Assembly (NCBI GenBank): GCA_963737555.1 | Contig: CAVTTB010000007.1 | Location: forward strand, 62,001 to 126,000 | Direction: 5' to 3' | From: JAHJQQ01 sp963737555 | Lineage (GTDB): Bacteria > Pseudomonadota > Gammaproteobacteria > Thiohalobacterales > Thiohalobacteraceae | DNA length: 64,000 nucleotides | In this document: piece after piece, positions 9,960 through 17,995 of the stretch | How positions within the stretch are numbered: position 1 is the stretch's first letter | How the letters are laid out: each line of letters begins with the position of its first letter | The notes under the pieces: model-generated | Seen by the model: the letters and a program-made list of their open reading frames with translations, nothing else | Told to the model about the DNA's origin: nothing | Database searches by the model: none | Translations under genes and position numbers: made by a program

Positions 9960-11024
9960 TCACTTGCTCGGATCACCCTGCGTCTCACGCCAATGCTGGA
10001 AGGTGGGATGTATCTTGTAGGCACCACTGGCAATGTAATCGAGCACATTGCGCAGCCGATAGAACTGCACGACCGAATCCACACGCAGGATTTCGCGGCC
10101 ATTGAGATCGAAGAACAGCAGTGTCGGCGCATAGAACAGGCCCAATTTCTCTGCCCAGGCGCGTTCGGTGGTGCGCAGACCGTCGGGCGTAATCACCGGC
10201 TTTTTGCCCCACAGATTGAGTTGCACGCTCTCGAACTGACCAAGTCGCGCGAGGATTTCCGCCTGCACGAGCGGGCCGGCATGCAGGATATCGCAGGCAT
10301 GGCAATCGGGTTGTTCGAAGAACACGATCAACGGACGCTCGCCGGGATGATGCGTGCGCCCCAAGGCATAGGGCGGCGGCAGAAAGAAATTTTCGGGATT
10401 CATGTCTTCCGTATCGAAGACCATGGTGCCGGAGGCGCGTTCTAGATAACTGCGAAAACTCTCGTCGCGATAATGCGCATCGGCGACATATTCCAGTGCG
10501 GCGCGGAACTGATAAGGCGGGTAATAACCTGTCAGCCGGAACACCTCTTTGCCCTTGCCGTCGTAGAACAACAGGGTCGGTGTGAAATCCAACTTGTGGC
10601 GCAGGGCGAAAGAACGTTCACTGCCTTCGGCGCCATCCACATCCGTGACCGCGCGGCTGCCGTGAATATCGATGCCGATCACGTCGAAGTGTCGCTGGGT
10701 GTACTCCTGGATATCGTGCAGGCCGAAATTGGTTTCCAGCAACGTCTTGCAGTAGGGACAGTATTTCTGGCCGACGTAGACCACCAGCCCCTGTTTGCCA
10801 TTCGCGACCGCCTCGCGCGCGTCATCGGCGATATCCAGAAAACTGAGCCTGAACCATTCCGGATAACCCAGGGGTTCGTCCAACGGTTGATCGTCAAACT
10901 CCGGAAATTCCTCCAGTGTATCGACTGTAGCGAACGCCGTAGCCGCCACGCCGCAGCCGCCGAGCAGCACGGCCAGCGCCAGCCAGCGCAGAATCCATCG
11001 GCATCGACCGCCATTCGCCGTCAT
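9960..11024 (-). CDS. Secreted tandem thioredoxin-fold protein
   Basis: A 354-residue protein with an N-terminal signal or lipoprotein-like segment (LALAVLLGGCGVAATAFA) and two thioredoxin-like domains. The first has CPYC (VVYVGQKYCPYCKTLL) and a following cis-Pro-like FTPTLLFYD. The second has CHAC (FFEQPDCHACDILH) and YAPTLLFFD. The fold and active sites point to periplasmic disulfide reduction or exchange, perhaps of sulfur carriers or cytochrome biogenesis proteins, given sulfur-oxidation genes nearby; the substrate is inferred only. ATG 11024 has GGAG about 7 bases upstream and is preferred over GTG 11036. It is transcribed away from the DsrE-like gene. Confidence 0.8.
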   Translation of the reverse strand: MTANGGRCRWILRWLALAVLLGGCGVAATAFATVDTLEEFPEFDDQPLDEPLGYPEWFRLSFLDIADDAREAVANGKQGLVVYVGQKYCPYCKTLLETNFGLHDIQEYTQRHFDVIGIDIHGSRAVTDVDGAEGSERSFALRHKLDFTPTLLFYDGKGKEVFRLTGYYPPYQFRAALEYVADAHYRDESFRSYLERASGTMVFDTEDMNPENFFLPPPYALGRTHHPGERPLIVFFEQPDCHACDILHAGPLVQAEILARLGQFESVQLNLWGKKPVITPDGLRTTERAWAEKLGLFYAPTLLFFDLNGREILRVDSVVQFYRLRNVLDYIASGAYKIHPTFQHWRETQGDPSK

Positions 11025-11162
11025 AGACAACTCCACACTCTCATCGGGTACAAAATAGCACTTGCGCGCAAGGGCGTGAATGACTTATGCATTGACGCGC
11101 GATGGCAGTATCATCGACGCACCGGTCTTCAGCCCCGCTGACCTCGTTCAGGAGAAGCCACG

Positions 11163-11630
11163 ATGAACACGCTAGTTTCCCATGCGCGCCGGCAATTTCT
11201 GGCTGTTGTGCTCGCCACCACCTGCTTGACCGCCAACGCGGAGCCTATCGACCGCGAATTGCTCGGCGAAGCGGAACACAAAGTGGTCTACCAGTTGAAC
11301 AAGGCCGATGCAGCCTATATCGACAGCATCCTGTTCTCCGCCGGCGAACTGCTGCGCTACCATGGCGACAATATACATATCGTCATCACCCTGATCGGGC
11401 CGGGCGTCCATCTGGTCGTCAAAAATCCTACTCGACCCATCAGTGCAGAGGCCCGCTCGCGTGCCGCGAGTCTGGCCGCGTATGGTGTCGAATTCCACAC
11501 CTGCGGCAATACCCTGAAGTCACTCAACTTGAGCGCGGCGGATGTGCTCGACTACGCCACGGTTGTCGACATCGGCGCCGACGATCTGATGCGCTTGCAG
11601 GAACAGGGCTACGCCTATATCAGCTGGTAA
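11163..11630 (+). CDS. Secreted DsrE-family protein
   Basis: A 155-residue protein with a cleavable signal peptide ending near LTANAEP and a DsrE/DsrF-like fold. The conserved cysteine segment FHTCGNTLKSLNL and the C-terminal EQGYAYISW are typical of the stand-alone exported DsrE-like proteins of sulfur oxidisers. Cytoplasmic DsrE proteins carry persulfide sulfur on a cysteine; an equivalent periplasmic role is plausible here but inferred. GGAGAAGCC lies upstream of the ATG. Two cytochrome genes follow on the same strand after a 217-bp gap with its own promoter-like sequence, so they need not be one operon. Confidence 0.8.
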   Translation: MNTLVSHARRQFLAVVLATTCLTANAEPIDRELLGEAEHKVVYQLNKADAAYIDSILFSAGELLRYHGDNIHIVITLIGPGVHLVVKNPTRPISAEARSRAASLAAYGVEFHTCGNTLKSLNLSAADVLDYATVVDIGADDLMRLQEQGYAYISW

Positions 11631-11689
11631 TGCACCCTCTCCGCAGCACTACAAACAAATTTATCGCGGCATAAATCTTTTACCTCACA

Positions 11690-11718
11690 TGACCGCCGCG
11701 CTAGAACCAGACTATAAT
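11690..11718 (+). promoter_or_regulatory. Putative sigma-70 promoter for the cytochrome pair
   Basis: TGACCG (11690-11695), a 17-base spacer and a perfect TATAAT (11713-11718), located about 130 bases before the first cytochrome gene. The -35 box is weak, so the call rests mainly on the -10 box and position. Confidence 0.45.
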
Positions 11719-11847
11719 CCCGCCGGACTGCCAGGCGCCGCATAAAATTCACAAGAGCGCCGTTGCAGATTCACCGGAAGGCTGTTGTTTGCCGTTGTTT
11801 CCGGTACGAACGTAACAACGATCAACAACTACCAAAGAGTGAGGATC

Positions 11848-12174
11848 ATGAGGACAAAAACCGGTTTGATGATATTGACGCTGTGTCTAAGCAGTCTGGC
11901 GACCGCAGCGAGCTACGCGGCCGGTGACGCCGAGGCGGGCCGCAGCAAAGCCTTCACCTGTATGGGTTGCCACGGTGTCGCCAGTTACAACAACGTCTAC
12001 CCGACCTATCACGTACCCAAGCTGGGGGGTCAACACGCTCAGTATCTGGCCGCCGCGCTCGCCGCTTATAAAAACGGCCAACGCAGCCATACCACCATGC
12101 AGGCACAGGCTTCGAACCTGAGTGATCAGGACATGGAAGATATCGCCGCTTATTTCGCCGGCCGCACGGAATAA
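11848..12174 (+). CDS. Monohaem class I cytochrome c
   Basis: A secreted protein of 108 residues from ATG 11848, which has GAGTGAGG just upstream; an earlier in-frame start at 11785 would spoil the signal peptide. The signal ends near SYAAGDA. One haem-binding site CMGCH (C38, C41, H42) is followed by LGGQHAQYLAAALAAYKNG and TTMQAQA, where the methionine is the likely sixth ligand. The pattern resembles one half of a cytochrome c4. It should shuttle electrons in the periplasm. A second, similar cytochrome begins 56 bases downstream. Confidence 0.87.
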   Translation: MRTKTGLMILTLCLSSLATAASYAAGDAEAGRSKAFTCMGCHGVASYNNVYPTYHVPKLGGQHAQYLAAALAAYKNGQRSHTTMQAQASNLSDQDMEDIAAYFAGRTE

Positions 12175-12230
12175 ACCCCGCCCAACCACAGAATGACGAC
12201 AGTCCCTGAAACATTCAAAAGGTACGTGAT

Positions 12231-12575
12231 ATGAAAACAACTGCACTTCTCGTTTTGGGCGTGATGTTGACCGGCAGCCTGGGCATCGCGAACGCCGCGG
12301 GCGATATGACCGCCGGTAAGGAAAAATCCGCCCTGTGCGTATCCTGCCACGGCGCGGACGGCAACAGCACGGATCCGCAATTCCCGCGTCTGGCCGGACA
12401 ACACGCCAATTATCTCGAACGCGCCCTGATGGATTACCGCTCCGGTGCGCGTAAGAATCCGATCATGGCCGGTTTCGCCGGCGGGCTGACCGATGACGAC
12501 ATTGCCAACCTGGCGGCCTATTTCAGCAGCCAGACTGGCGTGGTCACCACGATCCAGCCGCATACGATTCAATAA
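12231..12575 (+). CDS. Monohaem cytochrome c (c4/c553-like)
   Basis: A 114-residue protein with a signal peptide (MKTTALLVLGVMLTGSLG...ANA). The haem site is CVSCH (C36, C39, H40), followed by RLAGQHANYLERAL and a likely axial methionine in KNPIMAGFA. It resembles its upstream neighbour, so the pair may have arisen by duplication and could serve as two carriers in the same chain. The cytochrome type is inferred from motif spacing. A hairpin and then a T-rich terminator follow the gene. Confidence 0.87.
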   Translation: MKTTALLVLGVMLTGSLGIANAAGDMTAGKEKSALCVSCHGADGNSTDPQFPRLAGQHANYLERALMDYRSGARKNPIMAGFAGGLTDDDIANLAAYFSSQTGVVTTIQPHTIQ

Positions 12576-12598
12576 CACCGAGTACACAGCCTACCCCC

Positions 12599-12680
12599 TG
12601 CGCCGGACCCCAGGTCCGGCGCACCCCGCTAAACTCCCCGCGCGAAAACGACAAGAATTGGATTTCTTGTCGTTATTTTC
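12599..12680 (+). terminator. Two hairpins ending the cytochrome transcript
   Basis: The first stem is TGCGCCGGACC / GGTCCGGCGCA (12599-12623). The second is AACGACAAGAA / TTCTTGTCGTT (12647-12674), followed by ATTTTCTT. The second has the layout of an intrinsic terminator. Confidence 0.7.
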
Positions 12681-12710
12681 TTGACAAGTTTCAAATCTCT
12701 GCAAAACTTG
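12681..12710 (+). promoter_or_regulatory. Putative promoter/operator of the MerR-like gene
   Basis: TTGACA at 12681 overlaps an inverted repeat CAAGTTT (12685-12691) / AAACTTG (12704-12710). MerR-type proteins bind such dyads between the -35 and -10 boxes, often at their own promoter. A good -10 is not obvious, so this is tentative. Confidence 0.35.
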
Positions 12711-12742
12711 CACGCTATTACGTGCGCCCCGGAGGGCAAACA

Positions 12743-13228
12743 TTGGCTGAACTTGGCTTTTCCAGCCACCAAGTGTGCCGGATCACCGGCCTTACGGGAC
12801 GTCAGTTGCGCTATTGGCAGCAGACGGGGTTGCTATCCCCCTCCGAATTGACCGCCGGTGGCCACGCCCGCTACAGCTTCACCGATCTGATCGCGCTCAA
12901 AAGCGCCCGCCGCCTGCTCGATGCCGGGGTATCGCTGCAGCGCATCCGCAAATGTCTGGCCTCGCTCACGCGCTTCCTCCCAACCTCGCAGACGCCGTTG
13001 CGCGAGCTGTCCTTGGTGGTGACCGGCGATGTGATCCTGGTGCTGCATTCGGCCGGCGCCTTCGACGCCATCAGCGGTCAGGAATGGGTGCTGCCGGTCG
13101 CGGACATACTCCAGGAAATCGAAGCACTGCGGGACACGGATGCACCGCAGCCGTTGCAGTGGGAATTGTTTGAAGAAGCGATCAACGGGGGGGAAGAAGA
13201 CGGACTGCAACGCCTGAATCAGGGCTAG
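12743..13228 (+). CDS. MerR-family transcriptional regulator
   Basis: About 161 residues from a TTG start at 12743, chosen because GGAGGG lies 6 bases upstream; a GTG at 12722 in the same frame has no such site. The N-terminal winged-helix domain is clear (QVCRITGLTGRQLRYWQQTGLL, then GGHARYSFTDLIALKSARRLLDAGVSLQRIRKCL). The C-terminal part lacks the metal-binding cysteines of MerR, ZntR or CueR, so the signal it senses is unknown. It lies 118 bases before the ParA fusion gene on the same strand and may regulate that operon. Confidence 0.75.
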   Translation: MAELGFSSHQVCRITGLTGRQLRYWQQTGLLSPSELTAGGHARYSFTDLIALKSARRLLDAGVSLQRIRKCLASLTRFLPTSQTPLRELSLVVTGDVILVLHSAGAFDAISGQEWVLPVADILQEIEALRDTDAPQPLQWELFEEAINGGEEDGLQRLNQG

Positions 13229-13346
13229 CGGAAAGAATAACAACAGTCATCAAGCACAAGGTGGTGCGGCGCCTGCGATCCAGGTGCCGCATATTTTTGT
13301 CGACAGTACACGCCGCGAACCGGCGAATGACGGATGGAGACAAACC

Positions 13347-14393
13347 ATGCATGTGATTGCCATTGCCAACCAGAAGGGTGGTTGCGGTAAGACCACCACG
13401 GCTATCAATCTTTCCGCGGCGCTGGGTGAAGACGGTGCACGGGTCCTGCTCATCGACATGGACCCGCAGGGCCACGCCTCGCTGGGCCTGGGCCAAAGCA
13501 CGCTCGGTCGTGCCGGCTTGTATGAGGTACTCAGCGGCCAGACCGATCTGGACGACGTGATCACGGAAGGTGTCGCTTGGGGTGTCGATCTCGTGCCCGC
13601 GACGATCTCATTGGCCGCCATCGAACATATATTATCCGACCGCCCGGAACGCGAGCGGCAATTGAGCAAGCACTTGGGAACCGTACAACAGCGTTATGAC
13701 TACGCCATTATCGACTGTCCGCCCTCGCTCGGCCTGCTGGCTGTCAATGCCTTGCGCGCGGCGCATCAGGTCTTGGTGCCCATGGACGCGAGCCTGTACG
13801 CCTTCGACGGCCTGCAACGCCTGCGTGAACTCGTGCGCCTGATCGAGACCCGTTATGACGTGGAGATTCCGCTGCATTTGTTACCGGTCATGTTCGATAC
13901 CCGCACGCGGCTGGCGCGCAGCCTGTTCGACCTGCTCTTGGAACAGGGGCTGAACATGTGTGCGACCCATATCCGTGCCTGCGTAAAAATCCGCGAGGCC
14001 GCCCTGCAGGGGCTATCGTTGCTGGCCTTCGCACCGCGCGCTGCGGTCGCCGAGGACTATCGCAATCTGGCCTTGGAACTGCGTTCGCGGGCGCACACAG
14101 CGACACAGGTGATAACGGAGAATGCGGCCTTGCCGGATACCCACGAAGTGGTGCTCAACTACGACGATCTGCCGTGTCGACGCCTGCAGATCGCCGGCGA
14201 TTTCAACGATTGGATACCGGACGGTGGCGTGGAGACACGCAAACTGGAGGACCATTGGCAGAAGGTCCTGCACGTGCCGGAGGGCGCTTATGAATACCGC
14301 GTCATTATCGACGGTATCTGGCAGCAGGATCCGACCAATCCCCATGAAGTGCCCAATAATCTGGGCGGCAACAATTCGTTGCTGCGCGTATGA
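13347..14393 (+). CDS. ParA-type ATPase fused to an AMPK/CBM48 glycogen-binding domain
   Basis: 348 residues from ATG 13347, with GGAGA 6 bases upstream. Residues 1-250 are a ParA/Soj ATPase: deviant Walker A KGGCGKTTT, Walker A' LLIDMDPQGHASLGLG, Walker B YDYAIIDCPPSLG. Residues ~265-348 form a compact beta domain with GDFNDW, EGAYEYRVIIDG and NNLGGNNSLL, matching the glycogen-binding module of AMP-activated kinase beta subunits (E-set/CBM48). ParA proteins position plasmids, chromosomes, chemoreceptors or carboxysomes on the nucleoid. The sugar-polymer domain suggests that the cargo or anchor is glycogen or another glucan; this is inference. It leads an operon with the next three genes. Confidence 0.85.
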   Translation: MHVIAIANQKGGCGKTTTAINLSAALGEDGARVLLIDMDPQGHASLGLGQSTLGRAGLYEVLSGQTDLDDVITEGVAWGVDLVPATISLAAIEHILSDRPERERQLSKHLGTVQQRYDYAIIDCPPSLGLLAVNALRAAHQVLVPMDASLYAFDGLQRLRELVRLIETRYDVEIPLHLLPVMFDTRTRLARSLFDLLLEQGLNMCATHIRACVKIREAALQGLSLLAFAPRAAVAEDYRNLALELRSRAHTATQVITENAALPDTHEVVLNYDDLPCRRLQIAGDFNDWIPDGGVETRKLEDHWQKVLHVPEGAYEYRVIIDGIWQQDPTNPHEVPNNLGGNNSLLRV

Positions 14394-14413
14394 CGTGCGA
14401 AGGAGTCACCGCG

Positions 14414-15046
14414 ATGCTGAATCCCGCCTGGCAGCCCGCCCAGGAGCACGCCGAACGGCTGCTCCACATCAGCCATCATTTTCTCAGCGACGATGTCGCA
14501 CCGGCACCCCGCGTGTCTGAAACTGAAACCGTGCAACTCCCGGTGTTACTCGCCCTGTCGGACGACCTGCCGCAACAGCAGGAGCCCGACCATCTGTTGC
14601 GCGCCCTGACCCGGCAGCTGAATCTGCCGCTGTCGGCCCCCGAACAGACTGAGCGCGCCGAACGGGCCGAGCGGAATTGGAATCTGCAGATTTGCACACA
14701 CCCCAGTGAACTGCCATCGAGTATCTTCGCCATCGTTATGATTGACGCCACGCTGGAAGCTACCCGCATTGCCTATGGGCTGCTCAAACAAATCAGCCCA
14801 CGGGAAATCTCCCATGTCGGCGTGATCTATCGCGCCGGCGACGATCTGGCCGCCGCGCGCCGCTGCTATCGGCGTCTGGCCGTCGGTGCGTTGCGGTTTC
14901 TCGATCTACCGCTGGTGAACCTGGGTTGGCTACCCAATCCCGGCCCGCATTTCGCGGCGTCGCTGGCGCACGCCGCGCAGGTCATCCAAAGTCATGGGCG
15001 TGAGCGCGCGCAGCAGGAATCCACCCGCGGCGAGGCCATGCAATGA
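14414..15046 (+). CDS. MinD/FlhG-like protein lacking a P-loop
   Basis: 210 residues from ATG 14414, with AAGGAG 8 bases upstream; an earlier ATG at 14390 overlaps the previous stop. The second half (IDATLEATRIAYGLLKQI, RAGDDLAAARRCYRRLA, RFLDLPLVNLGWLPNPGPHF) resembles the C-terminal part of MinD/FlhG ATPases, where such segments follow the nucleotide-binding core. No Walker A motif is visible, so it should not hydrolyse ATP by the usual mechanism. It may be a non-catalytic partner of the ParA fusion directly upstream. The resemblance is my reading by eye and needs a profile search. Confidence 0.5.
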   Translation: MLNPAWQPAQEHAERLLHISHHFLSDDVAPAPRVSETETVQLPVLLALSDDLPQQQEPDHLLRALTRQLNLPLSAPEQTERAERAERNWNLQICTHPSELPSSIFAIVMIDATLEATRIAYGLLKQISPREISHVGVIYRAGDDLAAARRCYRRLAVGALRFLDLPLVNLGWLPNPGPHFAASLAHAAQVIQSHGRERAQQESTRGEAMQ

Positions 15047-15621
15047 GTCTGCATATCCGCGCCGTTGCAACGCCCACACCGGGGCGATTGCGGCAATTGC
15101 TGCTGGAGTCGTTGCCACAATTGCTGGGGCGCGAGGCGCGCGCTTTACCCGCGGCTGGACACATGCCCGCCGACACGCTGATTGCGCAGGACTCCTATCA
15201 ACGTCTGTGGGTGTTGAGCTTCACCAGTCACGACCCAGGTCGCGCGCTCCTCGATGGAATTGCCGCACTGCAACAAGTTCGCGATCTGCTGCCGTGGTTG
15301 CGCCAGGCACGCCTGGTCAGCAACGAAGTCACGGAATGCTCGCTGTTGGTACTCACCCCGGAGTTGCCCGACGGCAGCCAGGAATTGGCCCGGCGCGCCG
15401 GCGTCGAGTGGCGTCAGTTGCGTTGCCTGGAAGTGAACGGCGAACTCGGTTTGTTGATCGAATCCCCCGAGGCCCCGGCGCTGCAACCACCCCGCTCACA
15501 GCCGGCCACGGCGGAGACGCAATCCGCAGCGCCTGGACCGAAGCCTTCCACATTGACCCCACTGAGTCGTCGCGACGGCAGCCTCAGTCCAGAGGAAGAG
15601 GCCTTTTTCCAACACCTCTGA
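15043..15621 (+). CDS. Hypothetical protein of the ParA-CBM48 operon
   Basis: 192 residues. The ATG overlaps the preceding stop as ATGA, implying translational coupling. The first ~145 residues look like an alpha/beta domain (YQRLWVLSFTSHDPGRALLDGI, then VTECSLLVLTPELPDG, then GVEWRQLRCLEVNGELGLLI). The tail is a proline/alanine-rich linker ending in SLSPEEEAFFQHL, a short acidic-aromatic end that could be a docking peptide. There is no signal peptide or membrane segment. I do not recognise a family; its function is probably tied to the ParA fusion protein by context. Confidence 0.6.
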   Translation: MSLHIRAVATPTPGRLRQLLLESLPQLLGREARALPAAGHMPADTLIAQDSYQRLWVLSFTSHDPGRALLDGIAALQQVRDLLPWLRQARLVSNEVTECSLLVLTPELPDGSQELARRAGVEWRQLRCLEVNGELGLLIESPEAPALQPPRSQPATAETQSAAPGPKPSTLTPLSRRDGSLSPEEEAFFQHL

Positions 15622-15698
15622 TTCTTCAGGGATACTTCAGGCCCCGGCCGCAACGGTCGCTAGCCCCCCTGTCGCGAAACACAACTTATCCATAGCCC

Positions 15699-16496
15699 AT
15701 GACCAACATCGCCATTCACGACCTTGCCATCACTGTCGTCGAGCCCTCTGCGGTCCAGTCCCAGATCATCGCCGGGCATTTGCGCACTGCGGGCGCGCAC
15801 GATGTGCAGGTCTTTCACACGGGCGCAGACGTATTGGCGCATCTGGAGCGCTTCAAATCCGATCTGGTCATCAGCGCCATGTATCTCCCGGATATGACCG
15901 GCGCGGAACTGGTCCAGCACCTGCGCACGAGCCCACATCTGGAAGACCTGCCGTTCATGCTGATCTCCAGTGAAACATCCTTCGCCATGCTCGACCCGAT
16001 CCGTCAAGCCGGTGTGGTTGCCATCCTGCCCAAGCCGTTCGCCCCGCAGGATCTGCGCCGCGCACTGGCCGCGACGCTGGAATTCGTCAACCCGGACAGC
16101 GCCGCACTCGCCGACGTGGTATTGGATGATTTGAAGGTGCTGGTGGTCGACGACAGCAGTACCGCGCGCAAGCACATCGTGCGTGTGTTGAACAACCTCG
16201 GCCTCGAGAACATTACCACCGCCGAGAATGGCCGCGCCGCCGTGGAACTCATCGAACACAATTTCTTCGATCTGGTCGTCACCGATTACAACATGCCGGA
16301 AATGGATGGCGAGATGCTCACGCGCCACATCCGCGAACACAGTTCACAACGCAGCATCCCGGTGCTGATGGTCACCAGCGAGGGCGATTCCAGTCGTCTG
16401 GCCGCGGTGCAGCAGGCCGGCGTCTCCGGCATCTGCGACAAACCCTTCGATGCCATCACCGTCAAGCAGATGATCCGCAATCTGCTGACGGAGTGA
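15699..16496 (+). CDS. Double-receiver (pseudo-REC + REC) response regulator
   Basis: 265 residues made only of two CheY-like domains. The first (1-~125) has lost its phosphoacceptor aspartate: DLVISAMYLPDMTG shows Ala where Asp is expected, and the acidic pair is reduced to VEPS. It keeps the LPKPF lysine. The second (~145-265) is canonical: VVDDSSTARK, VVTDYNMPEMDG, VTSE and CDKPFD. With no output domain, it probably acts by protein-protein contact. It follows the hypothetical gene by 77 bases and is likely the last gene of the ParA-CBM48 operon. The cognate kinase is not in the window. Confidence 0.85.
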   Translation: MTNIAIHDLAITVVEPSAVQSQIIAGHLRTAGAHDVQVFHTGADVLAHLERFKSDLVISAMYLPDMTGAELVQHLRTSPHLEDLPFMLISSETSFAMLDPIRQAGVVAILPKPFAPQDLRRALAATLEFVNPDSAALADVVLDDLKVLVVDDSSTARKHIVRVLNNLGLENITTAENGRAAVELIEHNFFDLVVTDYNMPEMDGEMLTRHIREHSSQRSIPVLMVTSEGDSSRLAAVQQAGVSGICDKPFDAITVKQMIRNLLTE

Positions 16497-16527
16497 AACG
16501 GCGGAATTTCACAAAAGCTGTATTCAC

Positions 16528-16606
16528 ACCCAGAGGGCCGCAGAGAACACAGAGTAATTTTTGACGTGAAAAAATTCTTTGCGTTCTCTGAGCCTTCGGT
16601 GTGCAC
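16528..16606. repeat. Imperfect palindromic intergenic repeat
   Basis: The sequence CAGAGGGCCGCAGAGAACACAGAG is followed by an AT-rich centre and GCGTTCTCTGAGCCTTCGGTG, forming imperfect arms (AGAGAACACAGAG / TTTGCGTTCTCT). This style of dispersed repeat occurs in many proteobacterial genomes. No gene is seen in 16497-16695. Confidence 0.5.
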
Positions 16607-16695
16607 AAGCTACCTGATCATCCACCGCCGCATAGCACTAAGGCATGCCACGCAATTCCGGTATGATGGCGCGATCCTGACCACGGTCCGCGCCC

Positions 16696-17979
16696 ATGCA
16701 CGACACCGCCACACCGACCCGCCGCAGCACCTATGCCTGGGCCTTCTACGACTGGGCCAATTCGGCCTTCGCCACCACGGTCATGGCCGGCTTCTTCCCG
16801 CTGTTCTTTAAGCAATACTGGAATGCCGGTGTCACTGACACCGTCAGCACCTTCCGCCTCGGCATGGCCAACTCCATCGCCAGTCTGATCGTCGTGCTCG
16901 GCGCGCCGTTGCTTGGTGCCATTGCCGATCACATGGATAAGCGCAAAGGTTTCCTGCTGCTGTTTTCATCACTGGGTGTGGTCATGACCGGCGCGCTGTA
17001 CTTCGTCGCTGCCGGCGACTGGCAGTTGGCCGCGCTGTGTTATGTCCTGGCCGTACTCGGTTTCTCCGGCGGCAATCTGTTTTATGACGCGCTGCTGGTG
17101 TTCGTCGCACGCCCCACGCAACTCGATCGTGTGTCGGCATTGGGCTTTGCACTCGGTTATCTGGGTGGCGGCGTATTGTTCGCGGTCAATGTACTGATGG
17201 TGCTGCACCCGGACTGGTTCGGTCTGGCGGACAAGAGCGCCGCAGTACGCGTGAGTTTTCTCACCGTCGCCGTCTGGTGGGCGGTGTTCTCCATACCGAT
17301 ACTCGTGAGCGTGCATGAAACGCGCGCCGCACAGCCAACTCGATTGGGCACAGCACTGCGCCAAGGCTTCGGCCAGTTGCGCCACACCCTGCGTGAAATC
17401 GGTCGACTGCCGCAGACGTTTCTGTTTCTGCTCGCCTATTGGCTGTATATCGACGGTGTCGACACCATCATCCGCATGGCCGTGGACTATGGACTGTCAC
17501 TGGGCTTCCCCTCCAACAGCCTGATCACCGCCTTGCTCATCACCCAGTTCGTCGGCTTCCCCGCCGCCATTGCCTTCGGTCGTCTGGGCGAGCGCATCGG
17601 CGCACGCACGGGCATCCTCATCGCCTTGGCCGTGTATGTCGCGGTCACCACCTGGGGTGCCTTCATGAATCAGGTGTGGGAGTTCTATCTGCTCGCCGCC
17701 GTGATCGGCCTGGTTCAAGGTGGCGTGCAGTCGCTGAGCCGTTCGTTGTACGCGCGACTCATCCCCGCAGGTCGCAGCGCGGAGTTCTTCGGCTTCTACA
17801 ATATGCTCGGAAAATTCGCCGCCGTGCTCGGGCCGATACTGATGGGCTGGGTCGGCGTGATGACCGGCAGTCCACGCCTGGGGATTTTGTCGGTGCTGGT
17901 ATTGTTCGTGCTCGGCGCACTGTTACTGCTCAAGGTCGATCTGGTGCGCGGACAGCATGATGCGGGTAACGCGGTTTGA
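16696..17979 (+). CDS. UMF1-family (Atg22-like) MFS transporter
   Basis: 427 residues with about 12 membrane segments. The N-terminal YAWAFYDWANSAFATTVMAG is the signature of the UMF1 group of the major facilitator superfamily, related to yeast vacuolar Atg22. A second conserved stretch is SGGNLFYDALLVFVA, and GGVQSLSRSLYARLIPAGRSAEFFGFY occurs near the end. The substrate is unknown in bacteria; amino-acid efflux is often proposed by analogy with Atg22. It stands apart from the operon upstream by 199 bases. The next gene starts 16 bases after its stop. Confidence 0.88.
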   Translation: MHDTATPTRRSTYAWAFYDWANSAFATTVMAGFFPLFFKQYWNAGVTDTVSTFRLGMANSIASLIVVLGAPLLGAIADHMDKRKGFLLLFSSLGVVMTGALYFVAAGDWQLAALCYVLAVLGFSGGNLFYDALLVFVARPTQLDRVSALGFALGYLGGGVLFAVNVLMVLHPDWFGLADKSAAVRVSFLTVAVWWAVFSIPILVSVHETRAAQPTRLGTALRQGFGQLRHTLREIGRLPQTFLFLLAYWLYIDGVDTIIRMAVDYGLSLGFPSNSLITALLITQFVGFPAAIAFGRLGERIGARTGILIALAVYVAVTTWGAFMNQVWEFYLLAAVIGLVQGGVQSLSRSLYARLIPAGRSAEFFGFYNMLGKFAAVLGPILMGWVGVMTGSPRLGILSVLVLFVLGALLLLKVDLVRGQHDAGNAV

Positions 17980-17995
17980 TGCGGGCGCGCAAGCG

